Shown piece by piece: positions 1 to 14,738 of a DNA stretch of 64,000 nucleotides (within the stretch, counting starts at the first letter, position 1; each line of letters starts with the position of its first letter). The translations under genes were made by a program, and so were the position numbers. The stretch spans positions 1,612,001-1,676,000 of the forward strand of contig NW_027488567.1 in NCBI RefSeq assembly GCF_050948215.1, given 5' to 3'. The DNA is from Halictus rubicundus (taxonomy: Eukaryota > Arthropoda > Insecta > Hymenoptera > Halictidae). The notes beneath the pieces were generated by a model. It made no database searches. It was not told the DNA's origin and saw only the letters and a program-made list of their open reading frames with translations.

Positions 1-1663
1 GATAGATAATAGGATAGGTTAGAGGATAGGATTGGATTGAGGATAGGATAGTAAAGAGGACAGGATAGGATACAGGATACGATATTTTAGAGGATACGAT
101 ATTAGAGAGGATACGATATTATAGAGGATAGGATAGGATAGAGGATAGGATAGGATAAAGGATAGGGTAGGATAGAGGATAGGATAGGATAGAGGATAGG
201 ATTGGATTGAGGATAGGATAGGATAGAGGATAGGATAGGATAGAGGATAGGATAGGATAGAGGATTGGATAGGATAGAGGATAGGATAGGATAGAGGATA
301 TTATAGGATAGAGGATAGGATAGGATTGATGATAGGATAGGAAAGAGGACAGGATAGGATACAAGATACGATATTATAGAGGATACGATATTATAGAGGA
401 TAGGATAGGATAGAGGATAGGATAGGATAAAGGATAGGGTAGGATAGAGGATAGGATAGGATAGAGTATAGGATAGGATAGAGGATAGGATAGGATAGAG
501 GATAGGATAGGATAGAGGATATGATAGGATAGAGGATAGGGTAGGATAGAGGATAGCATAGGATAGAGGATAGGATAGGATAGAGGATAGGATAGGAAAG
601 AGGACAGGTTAGGATACAGGATACGATATTATAGAGGATACGATATTATAGAGGATACGATATTATAGAGGATACGATATTATAGAGGATAGGATAGGAT
701 AGAGGATAGGATAGGATAGTGGATAGGATAGGATAGACGATAGGATAGGATAGAGGATAGGATAGGATAGAGGATAGGATAGGATAGAGGATAGGATAGG
801 ATAGAGGATAGGATAGGATAGAGGATTGGATAGGATAGAGGATAGGATAGGATAGAAGATAGGATAGGATAAAGGATAGGATAGAGGATACGATAGGATA
901 GAGGATAGGATTGGATTGAGGATAGGATAGGATAGAGGATAGGATAGGATAGAGGATAGGATAGGATAGAGGATTGGATAGGATAGAGGATAGGATAGGA
1001 TAGAAGATAGGATAGGATAGAGGATAGGATAGAGGATACGATAGGATAGAGGATAGGATTGGATTGAGGATAGGATAGGAAAGAGGACAGGATAGGATAG
1101 GGGATACGATATTTTAGAGGATACGATATTAGAGAGGATACGATATTATAGAGGATACGATATTATAGAGGATACGATATTATAGAGGATAGGATAGGAT
1201 AGAGGATAGGATAGGATAGTGGATAGGATAGGATAGAGGATAGGATAGGATAGAGGATATGATAGGAAAGAGGACAGGTTAGGATACAGGATACGATATT
1301 ATAGAGGATACGATATTATAGAGGATAGGATAGGATAGAGGATAGGATAGGATAGTGGATAGGATAGGATAGACGATAGGATATTATAGAGGATAGGATA
1401 GGATAGAGGATAGGATAGGATAGAGGATAGGATAGGATAGAGGATAGGATAGGATAGAGGATAGGATAGGATAGAGGATTGGATAGGATAGAGGATAGGA
1501 TAGGATAGAAGATAGGATAGGATAGAGGATAGGATAGAGAATAGGATAGGATAGAGGGCAGGGGATTGGATCGGATACAGGATAGGAGACGGTAGAGGAT
1601 TGGATAGGATAGAGGATAGGATATGATAGAGGATGTTATAGGATAGAGGATAGGATAGGATGG

Positions 1664-1685
1664 AGGATAGGATAGGATAGGATAG
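1664..1685 (+). repeat. Example of a 22-bp (GGATA)4GA unit
   Basis: One unit here contains four pentamers and the GA spacer, giving 22 bp, bounded by canonical unit starts on both sides. Similar 22-mers occur near 6070 and 6112, and at homologous places near 31300, 33020 and 34285. With the 7- and 12-bp units elsewhere, this fills out the 5n+2 length series. Confidence 0.9.
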
Positions 1686-3779
1686 AGGATAGGATAGGAT
1701 AGAGGATAGGATAGGATAGAGGATAGGATAGGATGGAGGATAGGATAGGATAGAGGATAGGATAGGATTGAGGATAGGATAGGACAGAGGATAAGATAGG
1801 ATACAGGATGCGATATTATAGAGGATAGGATAGGATAGAGGATAGGATAGGATAAAGGATAGGGTAGGATAGAGGATAGGATAGGATACAGAATACGATA
1901 TTATAGAGGATACGATAGTATAGAGGATATGATAGGATAGAGGATAGGATAGGATAGAGGATATGATAGGATAGAGGGTATGATAGGATTGAGGATGGGG
2001 TAGGATAGAGGATAGGATAGGATAGAGGATAGGATATGATAGAGGATAGGATAGGATAGAGGATAGGATAGGAAAGAGGACAGGATAGGATACAGAATAC
2101 GATATTATAGAGGATACGATAGTATAGAGGATAGGATAGGATAGAGGATAGGATAGGATAGAGGATAGGATAGGATAGAGGATAGGATAGGATAGAGGAT
2201 AGGATAGGATAGAGGATAGGATAGGATAGAGGATTGGATAGGATAGAGGATGCGATAGGATAGAGGATAGGATAGGATTGAGGATAGGATAGGACAGAGG
2301 ATAGGATAGGATATAGGATAGGATAGGATAGAGGATAGGATAGGATAGAGGATAGGATAGGATAGAGTATACGATATTACAGAGGATAGGATAGGATAGA
2401 GGATAACATAGGGGATTGGATAGGATAGAGGATAGGATAGGATTGATGATAGGATAGGAACGAGGATAGGATAGGATAGAAGATAGGATAGGACAGAGGA
2501 TAGGGTAGGATAGAGGATAGGATAGGATAGAGGATAGAATAGGATACATAATAGGACAGGATAGAGGATGGGATAGAGGATAGGATAGAGGATTGGATAG
2601 GATAGAGGATATTATAGGATAGAGGATAGGATAGGATAGCGGATAGGGTAGGATGGAGTATACGATAGAATTGAGGATAGGGTAGGGTTGAGGATAGGAT
2701 AGGATAGAGGATAGGAGAAGATAGAGGATAGGATAGGATAGAGTATACGATACGATAGAGGATAGGATGGAGAATAGGATAGGATAGAGGATAGGGGATT
2801 GGATCGGATACAGGATTGGATAGGATAGAGAATAGGATAGGATAGAGGATATTATAGGATAGAGGATAGGATAGGATGGAGGATAGGATAGGATAGAGGA
2901 TAGGATAGGATATAGGATAGGATAGGATAGAGGATAGGTTAGATAGAGGATAGGATAGGATAGAGGATTGGATAGGATAGAGGATACCATAGGATAGAGG
3001 ATAGGATAGGATTGAGGATAGGATAGGAAAGACGACATGATAGGATACAGGATACGATATTATAGAGGATAGGATAGGATAGAGGATAGGATAGGATAGA
3101 GGATAGGATAGGATAGAGGATAGGATAGGATAGAGGATAGGATAGGATAGAGGATAGGATAGGATAGAGGATAGGATAGGATAGAGGATAGGATAGTATA
3201 GAGGATAGGATATTAAAGAGGATAGGATATTATAGAGGATAGGATAGGATAGAGGATAACATAGGGGATTGGATAGCATAGAGGATAGGAGACGATAGTG
3301 GATAGGATAGGATAGAGGATAGGATAGGATAGAGGATCGGATAGGATAGAGGATAGGATAGGATAGAGGATAGGATAGGATAGAGGATCGGATAGGATAG
3401 AGGATAGGATAGGATAGAGGATAGGATAGGATACAGGATAGTATAGGATAGATGATATTATAGGAAAGAGGATAGGATATGATAGAGGATACGATATTAT
3501 AGAGGATAGGATAGGATAGAGGATAACATAGGGGATTGGATAGGATAGAGGATAGGATAGGATTGATGATAGGATAGGAAAGAGGACAGGATAGGATACG
3601 GGATACGATATTATAGAGGATACGATATTATAGAGGATACGATAGTATAGAGGATAGGATAGGATAGAGGATAGGATAGGATAGAGGATAGGATAGGATA
3701 GAGGATAGGATAGGATAGAGGATAGGATAGGATAGAGGATAGGATAGGATAGAGGATAGGATAGGATATAGGATAGGAT

Positions 3780-4998
3780 AGGATAGAGGATAGGATAGGA
3801 TAGAGGATAGGATAGGATAGAGGATTGGAAAGGATAGAGGATAGGATAGGAAAGAGGACATGATAGGATACAGGATACGATATTATAGAGGATACGATAT
3901 TATAGAGGATAGGATAGGATAGAGGATAGGATAGGATAGAGGATAGGATAGGATAGAGGATAGGATAGGATAGAGGATAGGATAGGATAGAGGATAGGAT
4001 AGTATAGAGGATAGGATATTAAAGAGGATAGGATATTATAGAGGATAGGATAGGATAGAGGATAACATAGGGGATTGGATAGCATAGAGGATAGGAGACG
4101 ATAGTGGATAGGATAGGATAGAGGATAGGATAGGATAGAGGATCGGATAGGATAGAGGATAGGATAGGATAGAGGATTGGATAGGATAGAGGATAGGATA
4201 GGATAGAGTATACGATACGATAGAGGATAGGATGGAGAATAGGATAGGATAGAGGATAGGGGATTGGATCGGATACAGGATAGGGGACGGTAGAGGATTG
4301 GATAGGATAGAGGATAGGATAGGATAGAGGATATTATAGGATAGAGGATAGGATAGGATGGAGGATAGGATAGGATAGAGGATAGGATAGGATTTAGGAT
4401 AGGATAGGATAGAGGATAGGATAGGATAGAGGATTGGAAAGGATAGAGGATAGGATAGGAAAGAGGACATGATAGGATACAGGATACGATATTATAGAGG
4501 ATACGATATTATAGAGGATAGGATAGGATAGAGGATAGGATAGGATAGAGGATAGGATAGGATAGAGGATAGGATAGGATAGAGGATAGGATAGGATAGA
4601 GGATAGGATAGTATAGAGGATAGGATATTAAAGAGGATAGGATATTATAGAGGATAGGATAGGATAGAGGATAACATAGGGGATTGGATAGCATAGAAGA
4701 TAGGAGACGATAGTGGATAGGATAGGATAGAGGATAGGATAGGATAGAGGATCGGATAGGATAGAGGATAGGATAGGATAGAGGATTTTATAGGATAGAG
4801 GATAGGATAGGATAGAGTATACGATACGATAGAGGATAGGATGGAGAATAGGATAGGATAGAGGATAGGGGATTGGATCGGATACAGGATAGGGGACGGT
4901 AGAGGATTGGATAGGATAGAGGATAGGATAGGATAGAGGATATTATAGGATAGAGGATAGGATAGGATGGAGGATAGGATAGGATAGAGGATAGGATA
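3780..4998 (+). repeat. 609-bp tandem duplication in segment A0
   Basis: Two adjacent copies, about 3780-4389 and 4390-4998, repeat at exactly 609 bp. Landmarks in register are GGAAAGAGGACATGATAGG (3849 and 4458) and GTATACGATACGATAGAGG (about 4208 and 4817). Both copies carry TAGGGGACGG where the homologous A copies near 8921 and 35230 have TAGGAGACGG. This fits duplication after that substitution arose. The copies diverge at the right end, where GATTTAGG faces GATAGAGG. Only single copies of the unit are found in the later A segments (about 8.4-9.05 kb and 34.7-35.35 kb). Confidence 0.85.
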
Positions 4999-5100
4999 GG
5001 ATAGAGGATAGGATAGGATAGAGGATAGGATAGGATAGAGGATTGGATAGGATAGAGGATAGGACAGGATAGAAGATAGGATAGGATAGAGGATAGGATA

Positions 5101-8100
5101 GAGGATACGATAGGATAGAGGATAGGATTGGATTGAGGATAGGATAGGAAAGAGGACAGGATAGGATACAGGATACGATATTTTAGAGGATACGATATTA
5201 GAGAGGATACGATATTATAGAGGATACGATATTATAGAGGATAGGATAGGATAGAGGATAGGATAGGATAGAGGATAGGATAGGATTGATGATAGGATAG
5301 GAAAGAGGACAGGATAGGATACAAGATACGATATTATAGAGGATAGGATAGGATAGAGGATAGGATAGGATAGAGGATAGGATAGAGTATAGGATAGGAT
5401 AGAGGATAGGATAGGATAGAGGATAGGATAGGTTAGAGTATAGGATAGGATAGAGGATAGGATAGGATAGAGGAAAGGATAGGGTTGAGGATAGGATAGG
5501 ATCGAGGATAGGAGAAGATAGAGGATAGGATAGGATAGAGGATACGATACGATAGAGGATAGGATAGATAATAGGATAGGATAGAGGATAGGGGATTGGA
5601 TCGGATACAGGATAGGAGACGGTAGAGGATTGGATAGGATAGAGGATAGGATAGGATAGAGGATATTATAGGATAGAGGATAGGATAGGATGGAGGATAG
5701 GATAGGATAGAGGATAAGATAGGATAGAGGATAGGATAGGATAGAGGATAGGATAGGATAGAGGATTGTATAGGATAGAGGATGCGATAGGATAGAGGAT
5801 ACGATATTATAGAGGATAGGCTAGGATAGAGGATAGGATAGGATAAAGGATAGGACAGGATAGAGGATAGGATAGGATAGAGGATTGTATAGGATAGAGG
5901 ATGCGATAGGATACAGGATACGATATTATAGAGGATAGGATAGGATAGAGGATGGGATAGGATAAAGTATAGGATAGGATAGATGATAGGATAGGATAGA
6001 GGATAGGATAGGATAGAGTATAGGATAGGATAGAGGATAGGATAGGTTAGAGGATAGGATAGGATAGTGGATAGGATAGGATAGGATAGAGGATAGGATA
6101 GGATAGAGGATAGGATAGGATAGGATAGAGGATAGGATAGGATAGAGGATAGGATAGGATAGAGGATAGGATAGGATAGAGGATAGGATAGGATAGAGGA
6201 TAGGATAGGATAGAGGAAAGGAAAGGATAGAGGATAGGATAGGATAGAGGATAGGATAGGATAGAGGATAGGATAGGATAGAGGATAGGATAGGATAGCG
6301 GATTGGATAGGATAGAGGATAGGATAGGATAGAGGATAGGATAGGATAGAAGAAAGGATAGGATAGAGGATACGATAGGATAGAGGATAGGATTGGATTG
6401 AGGATAGGATAGGAAAGAGGACAGGATAGGATACAGGATACGATATTTTAGAGGATACGATATTAGAGAGGATACGATATTATAGAGGATACGATATTAT
6501 AGAGGATAGGATAGGATAGAGGATAGGATAGGATAGAGGATAGGATAGGATTGATGATAGGATAGGAAAGAGGACAGGATAGGATACAAGATACGATATT
6601 ATAGAGGATACGATATTATAGAGGATAGGATAGGATAGAGGATAGGATAGGATAAAGGATAGGGTAGGATAGAGGATAGGATAGGATAGAGTATAGGATA
6701 GGATAGAGGACAGGATAGGATAGAGGATAGGATAGGATAGAGGATATGATAGGATAGAGGATAGGGTAGGATAGAAGATAGCATAGGATAGAGGATAGGA
6801 TAGGATAGAGGATAGGATAGGAAAGAGGACAGGTTAGGATACAGGATACGATATTATAGAGGATACGATATTATAGAGGATACGATATTATAGAGGATAC
6901 GATATTATAGAGGATAGGATAGGATAGAGGATAGGATAGGATAGTGGATAGGATAGGATAGACGATAGGATAGGATAGAGGATAGGATAGGATAGAGGAT
7001 AGGATAGGATAGAGGATAGGATAGGATAGAGGATAGGATAGGATAGAGGATAGGATAGGATAGAGGATTGGATAGGATAGAGGATAGGATAGGATAGAAG
7101 ATAGGATAGGATAAAGGATAGGATAGAGGATTCGATAGGATAGAGGATAGGATTAGATTGAGGATAGGATAGGATAGAGGATAGGATAGGATAGAGGATT
7201 GGATAGGATTGATGATAGGATAGGAACGAGGATAGGATAGGATAGAAGATAGGATAGGACAGAGGATAGGGTAGGATAGAGGATAGGATAGGATAGAGGA
7301 TAGAATAGGATACATAATAGGATAGGATAGAGGATGGGATAGAGGATAGGATAGAGGATTGGATAGGATAGAGGATATTATAGGATAGAGGATAGGATAG
7401 GATAGCGGATAGGGTAGGATGGAGTATACGATAGAATTGAGGATAGGGTAGGGTTGAGGATAGGATAGGATAGAGGATAGGAGAAGATAGAGGATAGGAT
7501 AGGATAGAGTATACGATACGATAGAGGATAGGATGGAGAATAGGATAGGATAGAGGATAGGGGATTGGATCGGATACAGGATTGGATAGGATAGAGAATA
7601 GGATAGGATAGAGGATATTATAGGATAGAGGATAGGATAGGATGGAGGATAGGATAGGATAGGATAGAGGATAGGATAGGATATAGGATAGGATAGGATA
7701 GAGGATAGGATAGGATAGAGGATAGGATAGGATAGAGGATTGGATAGGATAGAGGATACCATAGGATAGAGGATAGGATAGGATTGAGGATAGGATAGGA
7801 AAGAGGACATGATAGGATACAGGATACGATATTATAGAGGATAGGATAGGATAGAGGATAGGATAGGATAGAGGATAGGATAGTATAGAGGATAGGATAT
7901 TAAAGAGGATAGGATATTATAGAGGATAGGATAGGATAGAGGATAACATAGGGGATTGGATAGCATAGAGGATAGGAGACGATAGTGGATAGGATAGGAT
8001 AGAGGATAGGATAGGATAGAGGATCGGATAGGATAGAGGATAGGATAGGATAGAGGATAGGATAGGATAGAGGATCGGATAGGATAGAGGATAGGATAGG

Positions 8101-9050
8101 ATAGAGGATAGGATAGGATACAGGATAGGATAGGATAGATGATATTATAGGAAAGAGGATAGGATATGATAGAGGATACGATATTATAGAGGATAGGATA
8201 GGATAGAGGATAACATAGGGGATTGGATAGGATAGAGGATAGGATAGGATTGATGATAGGATAGGAAAGAGGAGAGGATAGGATACGGGATACGATATTA
8301 TAGAGGATACGATATTATAGAGGATACGATAGTATAGAGGATAGGATAGGATAGAGGATAGGATAGGATAGAGGATAGGATAGGATAGAGGATAGGATAG
8401 GATAGAGGATAGGATAGGATAGAGGATAGGATAGGATAGAGGATAGGATAGGATAGAGGATTGGAAAGGATAGAGGATAGGATAGGAAAGAGGACATGAT
8501 AGGATACAGGATACGATATTATAGAGGATACGATATTATAGAGGATAGGATAGGATAGAGGATAGGATAGGATAGAGGATAGGATAGGATAGAGGATAGG
8601 ATAGGATAGAGGATAGGATAGGATAGAGGATAGGATAGTATAGAGGATAGGATATTAAAGAGGATAGGATATTATAGAGGATAGGATAGGATAGAGGATA
8701 ACATAGGGGATTGGATAGCATAGAGGATAGGAGACGATAGTGGATAGGATAGGATAGAGGATAGGATAGGATAGAGGATCGGATAGGATAGAGGATAGGA
8801 TAGGATAGAGGATTGGATAGGATAGAGGATAGGATAGGATAGAGTATACGATACGATAGAGGATAGGATGGAGAATAGGATAGGATAGAGGATAGGGGAT
8901 TGGATCGGATACAGGATAGGAGACGGTAGAGGATTGGATAGGATAGAGGATAGGATAGGATAGAGGATATTATAGGATAGAGGATAGGATAGGATGGAGG
9001 ATAGGATAGGATAGAGGATAGGATAGGATTTAGGATAGGATAGGATAGAG
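5101..9050 (+). repeat. Segment A1 of the satellite super-repeat (cycle 1)
   Basis: A-class satellite. It shares landmark order with A0 and with A2: 6599-6784 matches 30926-31111 at 24327 bp, the landmark at 7810 matches 32419 at 24609 bp, and about 8.9-9.18 kb matches 35.2-35.49 kb at 26313 bp. The growing offset means A2 gained about 2 kb relative to A1, most of it explained by the 1942-bp repeat in A2. A block at about 5.8-6.4 kb with GAGGCTAGG, GGATGGGATAGG and several (GGATA)4GA units was not matched elsewhere in the window by eye. Confidence 0.72.
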
Positions 9051-9716
9051 GATAGGATAGGATAGAGGATAGGGTAGGACAGAGGATAGGATAGTATAGA
9101 GGATAGGATATTGTAGAGGATAGGATATTATAGAGGATAGGGTAGGATAGAGGATAACATAGGGGATTGGATAGCATAGAGGATAGGAGACGATAGAGGA
9201 TAGGATAGGATAGAGGATAGGATAGGATAGAGGATAGGATAGGATAGAGGATAGGTTAGGATAGAGGATAGGATAGGACAGAGGATAGGATAGTATAGAG
9301 AATAGGATATTATAGAGGATAGGATATTATAGAGGATAGGATAGGATAGAGGATAACATAGGGGATTGTATAGCATAGGGGATAGGAGACGATAGAGGAT
9401 AGGATAGGATAGAGGATAGGATAGGATAGAGGATCGGATAGGATAGAGGATAGGATAGGATAGAGGATAGGATAGGATACAGGATAGGATAGGATAGATG
9501 ATATTATAGGAAAGAGGACAGGATATGATAGAGGATACGATATTATAGAGGATAGGATAGGATAGAGGATAACATAGGGGATAGGATAGGATAGAGGATA
9601 GGATAGGATAGAGGATAGGATAGGACAGAGGATAGGATAGAGGATAGGATAGGACAGAGGATAGGATAGTATAGTGGATAGGATATTATAGAGGATAGGA
9701 TATTATACAGGATAGG

Positions 9717-12700
9717 GTAGGATAGAGGATAACATAGGGGATTGGATAGCATAGAGGATAGGAGACGATAGAGGATAGGATAGGATAGAGGATAGGATAG
9801 GATAGAGGATAGGATATGATAGGGGATAGGATAGGATAGAGTATAGGATAGAGGATAGGATAGGACAGAGGACAGGATAGGATACAGGATACGATATTAT
9901 AGAGGATACGATAGTATAGAGGATAGGATAGGATAGAGGATAGGATAGGATAGAGGATAGGATAGGATAGAGGATAGGATAGGATAGAGGATAGGATAGG
10001 ATAGAGGATTGCATAGGATAGAGGATGCGATAGGATAGAGGATAGGATAGGATTGAGGATAGGATAGGACAGAGGATAAGATAGGATACAGGATGCGATA
10101 TTATAGAGGATAGGATAGGATAGAGGATAGGATAGGATAAAGGATAGGGTAGGATAGAGGATAGGATAGGATAGATGATATTATAGGAAAGAGGATATGA
10201 TATGATAGAGGATACGATATTATAGAGGATAGGATAGGATAGAGGATAACATAGGGGATTGGATAGGATAGAGGATAGGATAGGATTGATGATAGGATAG
10301 GAAAGAGGTCAGGATAGGATACAGGATACGATATTATAGAGGATACGATATTATAGAGGATACGATATTATAGAGGATAGGATAGGATAGAGGATAGGAT
10401 AGGATAGTGGATAGGATAGGATAGAGGATAGGATAGCATAGAGGATATGATAGGATAGAGGATAGGATAGGATAGAAGATAGGATAGGATTGATGATAGG
10501 ATAGGAAAGAGGACAGGATAGGATACAAGATACGATATTATAGAGGATAGGATAGGATAGAGGATAGGATAGGATAGAGGATAGGATAGGATAAAGGATA
10601 GGATAGGATAGAGGATAGGATAGGATAGAGGATTGTATAGGATAGAGGATGCGATAGGATACAGGATACGATATTATAGAGGATAGGATAGGATAGAGGA
10701 TAGGATAGGATAAAGTATAGGATAGGATAGGATAGAGGATAGGGTAGGATAGAGTATAGGATAGGATAGAGGATAGGATAGGTTAGAGGATAGGATAGGA
10801 TAGTGGATAAGATAGGATAGGATAGAGAATAGGATAGGATAGAGGATAGGATAGGATAGAGGATAGGATAGGATAGAGGATAGGATAGGATAGATGATAG
10901 GATAGGATAGCGGATTGGATAGGAAAGAGGACAGGATAGGATACAGGATACGATATTTTAGAGGATACGATATTAGAGAGGATACGATATTATAGAGGAT
11001 ACGATATTATAGAGGATAGGATAGGATAGAGGATAGGATAGGATAGAGGATAGGATAGGATAGAGGATAGGATAGGACAGAGGATAGGATAGTATAGTGG
11101 ATAGGATATTATAGAGGATAGGATATTATACAGGATAGGGTAGGATAGAGGATAACATAGGGGATTGGATAGCATAGAGGATAGGAGACGATAGAGGATA
11201 GGATAGGATAGAGGATAGGATAGGATAGAGGATCTGATAGGATAGAGGATATGATAGGATAGAGGATGGGGTAGGATAGAGGATAGGATAGGATAGAGGA
11301 TAGGATATGATAGAGGATAGGATAGGATAGAGGATAGGTTAGGATACAGGATACGATATTATAGAGGATACGATATTATAGAGGATACGATATTATAGAG
11401 GATAGGATAGGATAGGATAGTGGATAGGATAGGATAGAGGATAGGATTGGATTGAGGATAGGATAGGAAAGAGGACAGGATAGGATACAGGATACGATAT
11501 TTTAGAGGATACGATATTAGAGAGGATACGATATTATAGAGGATACGATATTATAGAGGATAGGATAGGATAGAGGATAGGATAGGATAGATGATTGGAT
11601 AGGATAGAGGATAGGATAGAATTGAGGATAGGATAGGACAAAGGATAAGTTAGGATACAGGATACGATGTTATAGAGGATAGGATAGGATAAAGGATAGG
11701 ATAGGATAAAGGATAGGGTAGGATAGAGGATATGATAGGATAGAGGATAGGATACGATAGAGGATAGGATAGGATAGAGGATAGGATAGGATAGAGGAGA
11801 GGATTGGATAGAGGATCGGATAGGATAGAGGATAAGATTGGATAGAGGATAGGATAGGATAGAGGATAGGATAGGATAGAGGATAGGATAGGATAGAGGA
11901 TCGGATAGGATAGAGGATAGGATAGGATAGAGGATAGGATAGGATAGAGGATAAGATTGGATAGATTATTGGATACGATTGAGGATAGGATAGGATATAG
12001 GATAGGATAGGATAGATGATAGGATAGGATAGTTGATAGGATAGGATAGAGGATAGGATAGGATAGAGGATAGGATAGGATAGAGGATAAGATTGGATAG
12101 ATTATTGGATACGATTGAGGATAGGATAGGATATAGGATAGGATAGGATAGATGATAGGATAGGATAGAAGATAGGATAGGATAGTTGATAGGATAGGAT
12201 AGAGGATAGGATAGGATAGAGGATAGGATAGGATAGAGGATAACATAGGGGATTGGATAGCATAGAGGATAGGAGACGATAGAGGATAGGATAGGATAGA
12301 GGATAGGATAGGATAGAGGATAGGATATGATAGGGGATAGGATAGGATAGAGTATAGGATAGAGGATAGGATAGGACAGAGGACAGGATAGGATACAGGA
12401 TACGATATTATAGAGGATACGATAGTATAGAGGATAGGATAGGATAGAGGATAGGATAGGATAGAGGATAGGATAGGATAGAGGATAGGATAGGATAGAG
12501 GATAGGATAGGATAGAGGATTGCATAGGATAGAGGATGCGATAGGATAGAGGATAGGATAGGATTGAGGATAGGATAGGACAGAGGATAAGATAGGATAC
12601 AGGATGCGATATTATAGAGGATAGGATAGGATAGAGGATAGGATAGGATAAAGGATAGGGTAGGATAGAGGATAGGATAGGATAGATGATATTATAGGAA

Positions 12701-14738
12701 AGAGGATATGATATGATAGAGGATACGATATTATAGAGGATAGGATAGGATAGAGGATAACATAGGGGATTGGATAGGATAGAGGATAGGATAGGATTGA
12801 TGATAGGATAGGAAAGAGGTCAGGATAGGATACAGGATACGATATTATAGAGGATACGATATTATAGAGGATACGATATTATAGAGGATAGGATAGGATA
12901 GAGGATAGGATAGGATAGTGGATAGGATAGGATAGAGGATAGGATAGCATAGAGGATATGATAGGATAGAGGATAGGATAGGATAGAAGATAGGATAGGA
13001 TTGATGATAGGATAGGAAAGAGGACAGGATAGGATACAAGATACGATATTATAGAGGATAGGATAGGATAGAGGATAGGATAGGATAGAGGATAGGATAG
13101 GATAAAGGATAGGATAGGATAGAGGATAGGATAGGATAGAGGATTGTATAGGATAGAGGATGCGATAGGATACAGGATACGATATTATAGAGGATAGGAT
13201 AGGATAGAGGATAGGATAGGATAAAGTATAGGATAGGATAGGATAGAGGATAGGGTAGGATAGAGTATAGGATAGGATAGAGGATAGGATAGGTTAGAGG
13301 ATAGGATAGGATAGTGGATAAGATAGGATAGGATAGAGAATAGGATAGGATAGAGGATAGGATAGGATAGAGGATAGGATAGGATAGAGGATAGGATAGG
13401 ATAGATGATAGGATAGGATAGCGGATTGGATAGGAAAGAGGACAGGATAGGATACAGGATACGATATTTTAGAGGATACGATATTAGAGAGGATACGATA
13501 TTATAGAGGATACGATATTATAGAGGATAGGATAGGATAGAGGATAGGATAGGATAGAGGATAGGATAGGATAGAGGATAGGATAGGACAGAGGATAGGA
13601 TAGTATAGTGGATAGGATATTATAGAGGATAGGATATTATACAGGATAGGGTAGGATAGAGGATAACATAGGGGATTGGATAGCATAGAGGATAGGAGAC
13701 GATAGAGGATAGGATAGGATAGAGGATAGGATAGGATAGAGGATCTGATAGGATAGAGGATATGATAGGATAGAGGATGGGGTAGGATAGAGGATAGGAT
13801 AGGATAGAGGATAGGATATGATAGAGGATAGGATAGGATAGAGGATAGGTTAGGATACAGGATACGATATTATAGAGGATACGATATTATAGAGGATACG
13901 ATATTATAGAGGATAGGATAGGATAGGATAGTGGATAGGATAGGATAGAGGATAGGATTGGATTGAGGATAGGATAGGAAAGAGGACAGGATAGGATACA
14001 GGATACGATATTTTAGAGGATACGATATTAGAGAGGATACGATATTATAGAGGATACGATATTATAGAGGATAGGATAGGATAGAGGATAGGATAGGATA
14101 GATGATTGGATAGGATAGAGGATAGGATAGAATTGAGGATAGGATAGGACAAAGGATAAGTTAGGATACAGGATACGATGTTATAGAGGATAGGATAGGA
14201 TAAAGGATAGGATAGGATAAAGGATAGGGTAGGATAGAGGATATGATAGGATAGAGGATAGGATACGATAGAGGATAGGATAGGATAGAGGATAGGATAG
14301 GATAGAGGAGAGGATTGGATAGAGGATCGGATAGGATAGAGGATAAGATTGGATAGAGGATAGGATAGGATAGAGGATAGGATAGGATAGAGGATAGGAT
14401 AGGATAGAGGATCGGATAGGATAGAGGATAGGATAGGATAGAGGATAGGATAGGATAGAGGATAAGATTGGATAGATTATTGGATACGATTGAGGATAGG
14501 ATAGGATATAGGATAGGATAGGATAGATGATAGGATAGGATAGTTGATAGGATAGGATAGAGGATAGGATAGGATAGAGGATAGGATAGGATAGAGGATA
14601 AGATTGGATAGATTATTGGATACGATTGAGGATAGGATAGGATATAGGATAGGATAGGATAGATGATAGGATAGGATAGAAGATAGGATAGGATAGTTGA
14701 TAGGATAGGATAGAGGATAGGATAGGATAGAGGATAGG
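9717..14738 (+). repeat. 2511-bp tandem duplication in segment B1
   Basis: Copies of 2511 bp lie at about 9717-12227 and 12228-14738. Exact landmark pairs are AACATAGGG at 9731 and 12242, and identical landmark blocks at 10334/12845 and 10990/13501. No difference between the copies was noticed in the parts compared. The right-hand break is clear: 2511 bp after 12242 the sequence reads GAGGATA followed by AGATTGG instead of ACATAGG. The exchange therefore joined two units within the shared GAGGATA, and the unit phase was kept. Confidence 0.88.
11948..12240 (+). repeat. 136-bp higher-order repeat, truncated run in B1 copy 1
   Basis: AGGATAAGATTGGATAG followed by ATTATTGGATACGATTG recurs here with a 136-bp period (GATTGG at 11955 and 12091), which is eight 17-bp units. 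The run is cut after two periods by the join to the second 2511-bp copy at about 12228-12242. Confidence 0.85.

Larger units (their letters stand above)
1..5100 (+). repeat. Segment A0 of the satellite super-repeat (enters from the left edge)
   Basis: This stretch is satellite of the A class, recognised by words such as GGGGATTGGATCGGATACAG (about 1562, 2806, 4266, 4865), GGAACGAGG (about 2458) and paired b-type units (GATACGATATTTTAG, then GATACGATATTAGAG). About 310-980 matches 6535-7205 at an offset of 6225 bp, with scattered substitutions, for example GGATACGAT against GGATTCGAT near 889/7114. Around 2430-3040 it matches 7200-7810 at 4772 bp. The change in offset shows that about 1.45 kb was lost or gained between these two A copies. 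The segment runs off the left edge of the window. Confidence 0.75.

Noticed and set aside
1299..3038. 579-codon minus-strand open frame, and all other minus-strand open frames in the window
   Set aside because: They are translations of the satellite. The same periodic peptide appears in all three frames, open frames overlap in different frames over the same DNA, starts and ends follow CAT- and TAA-creating unit variants, and there are no ribosome-binding or splice signals, no domain and no normal codon composition.
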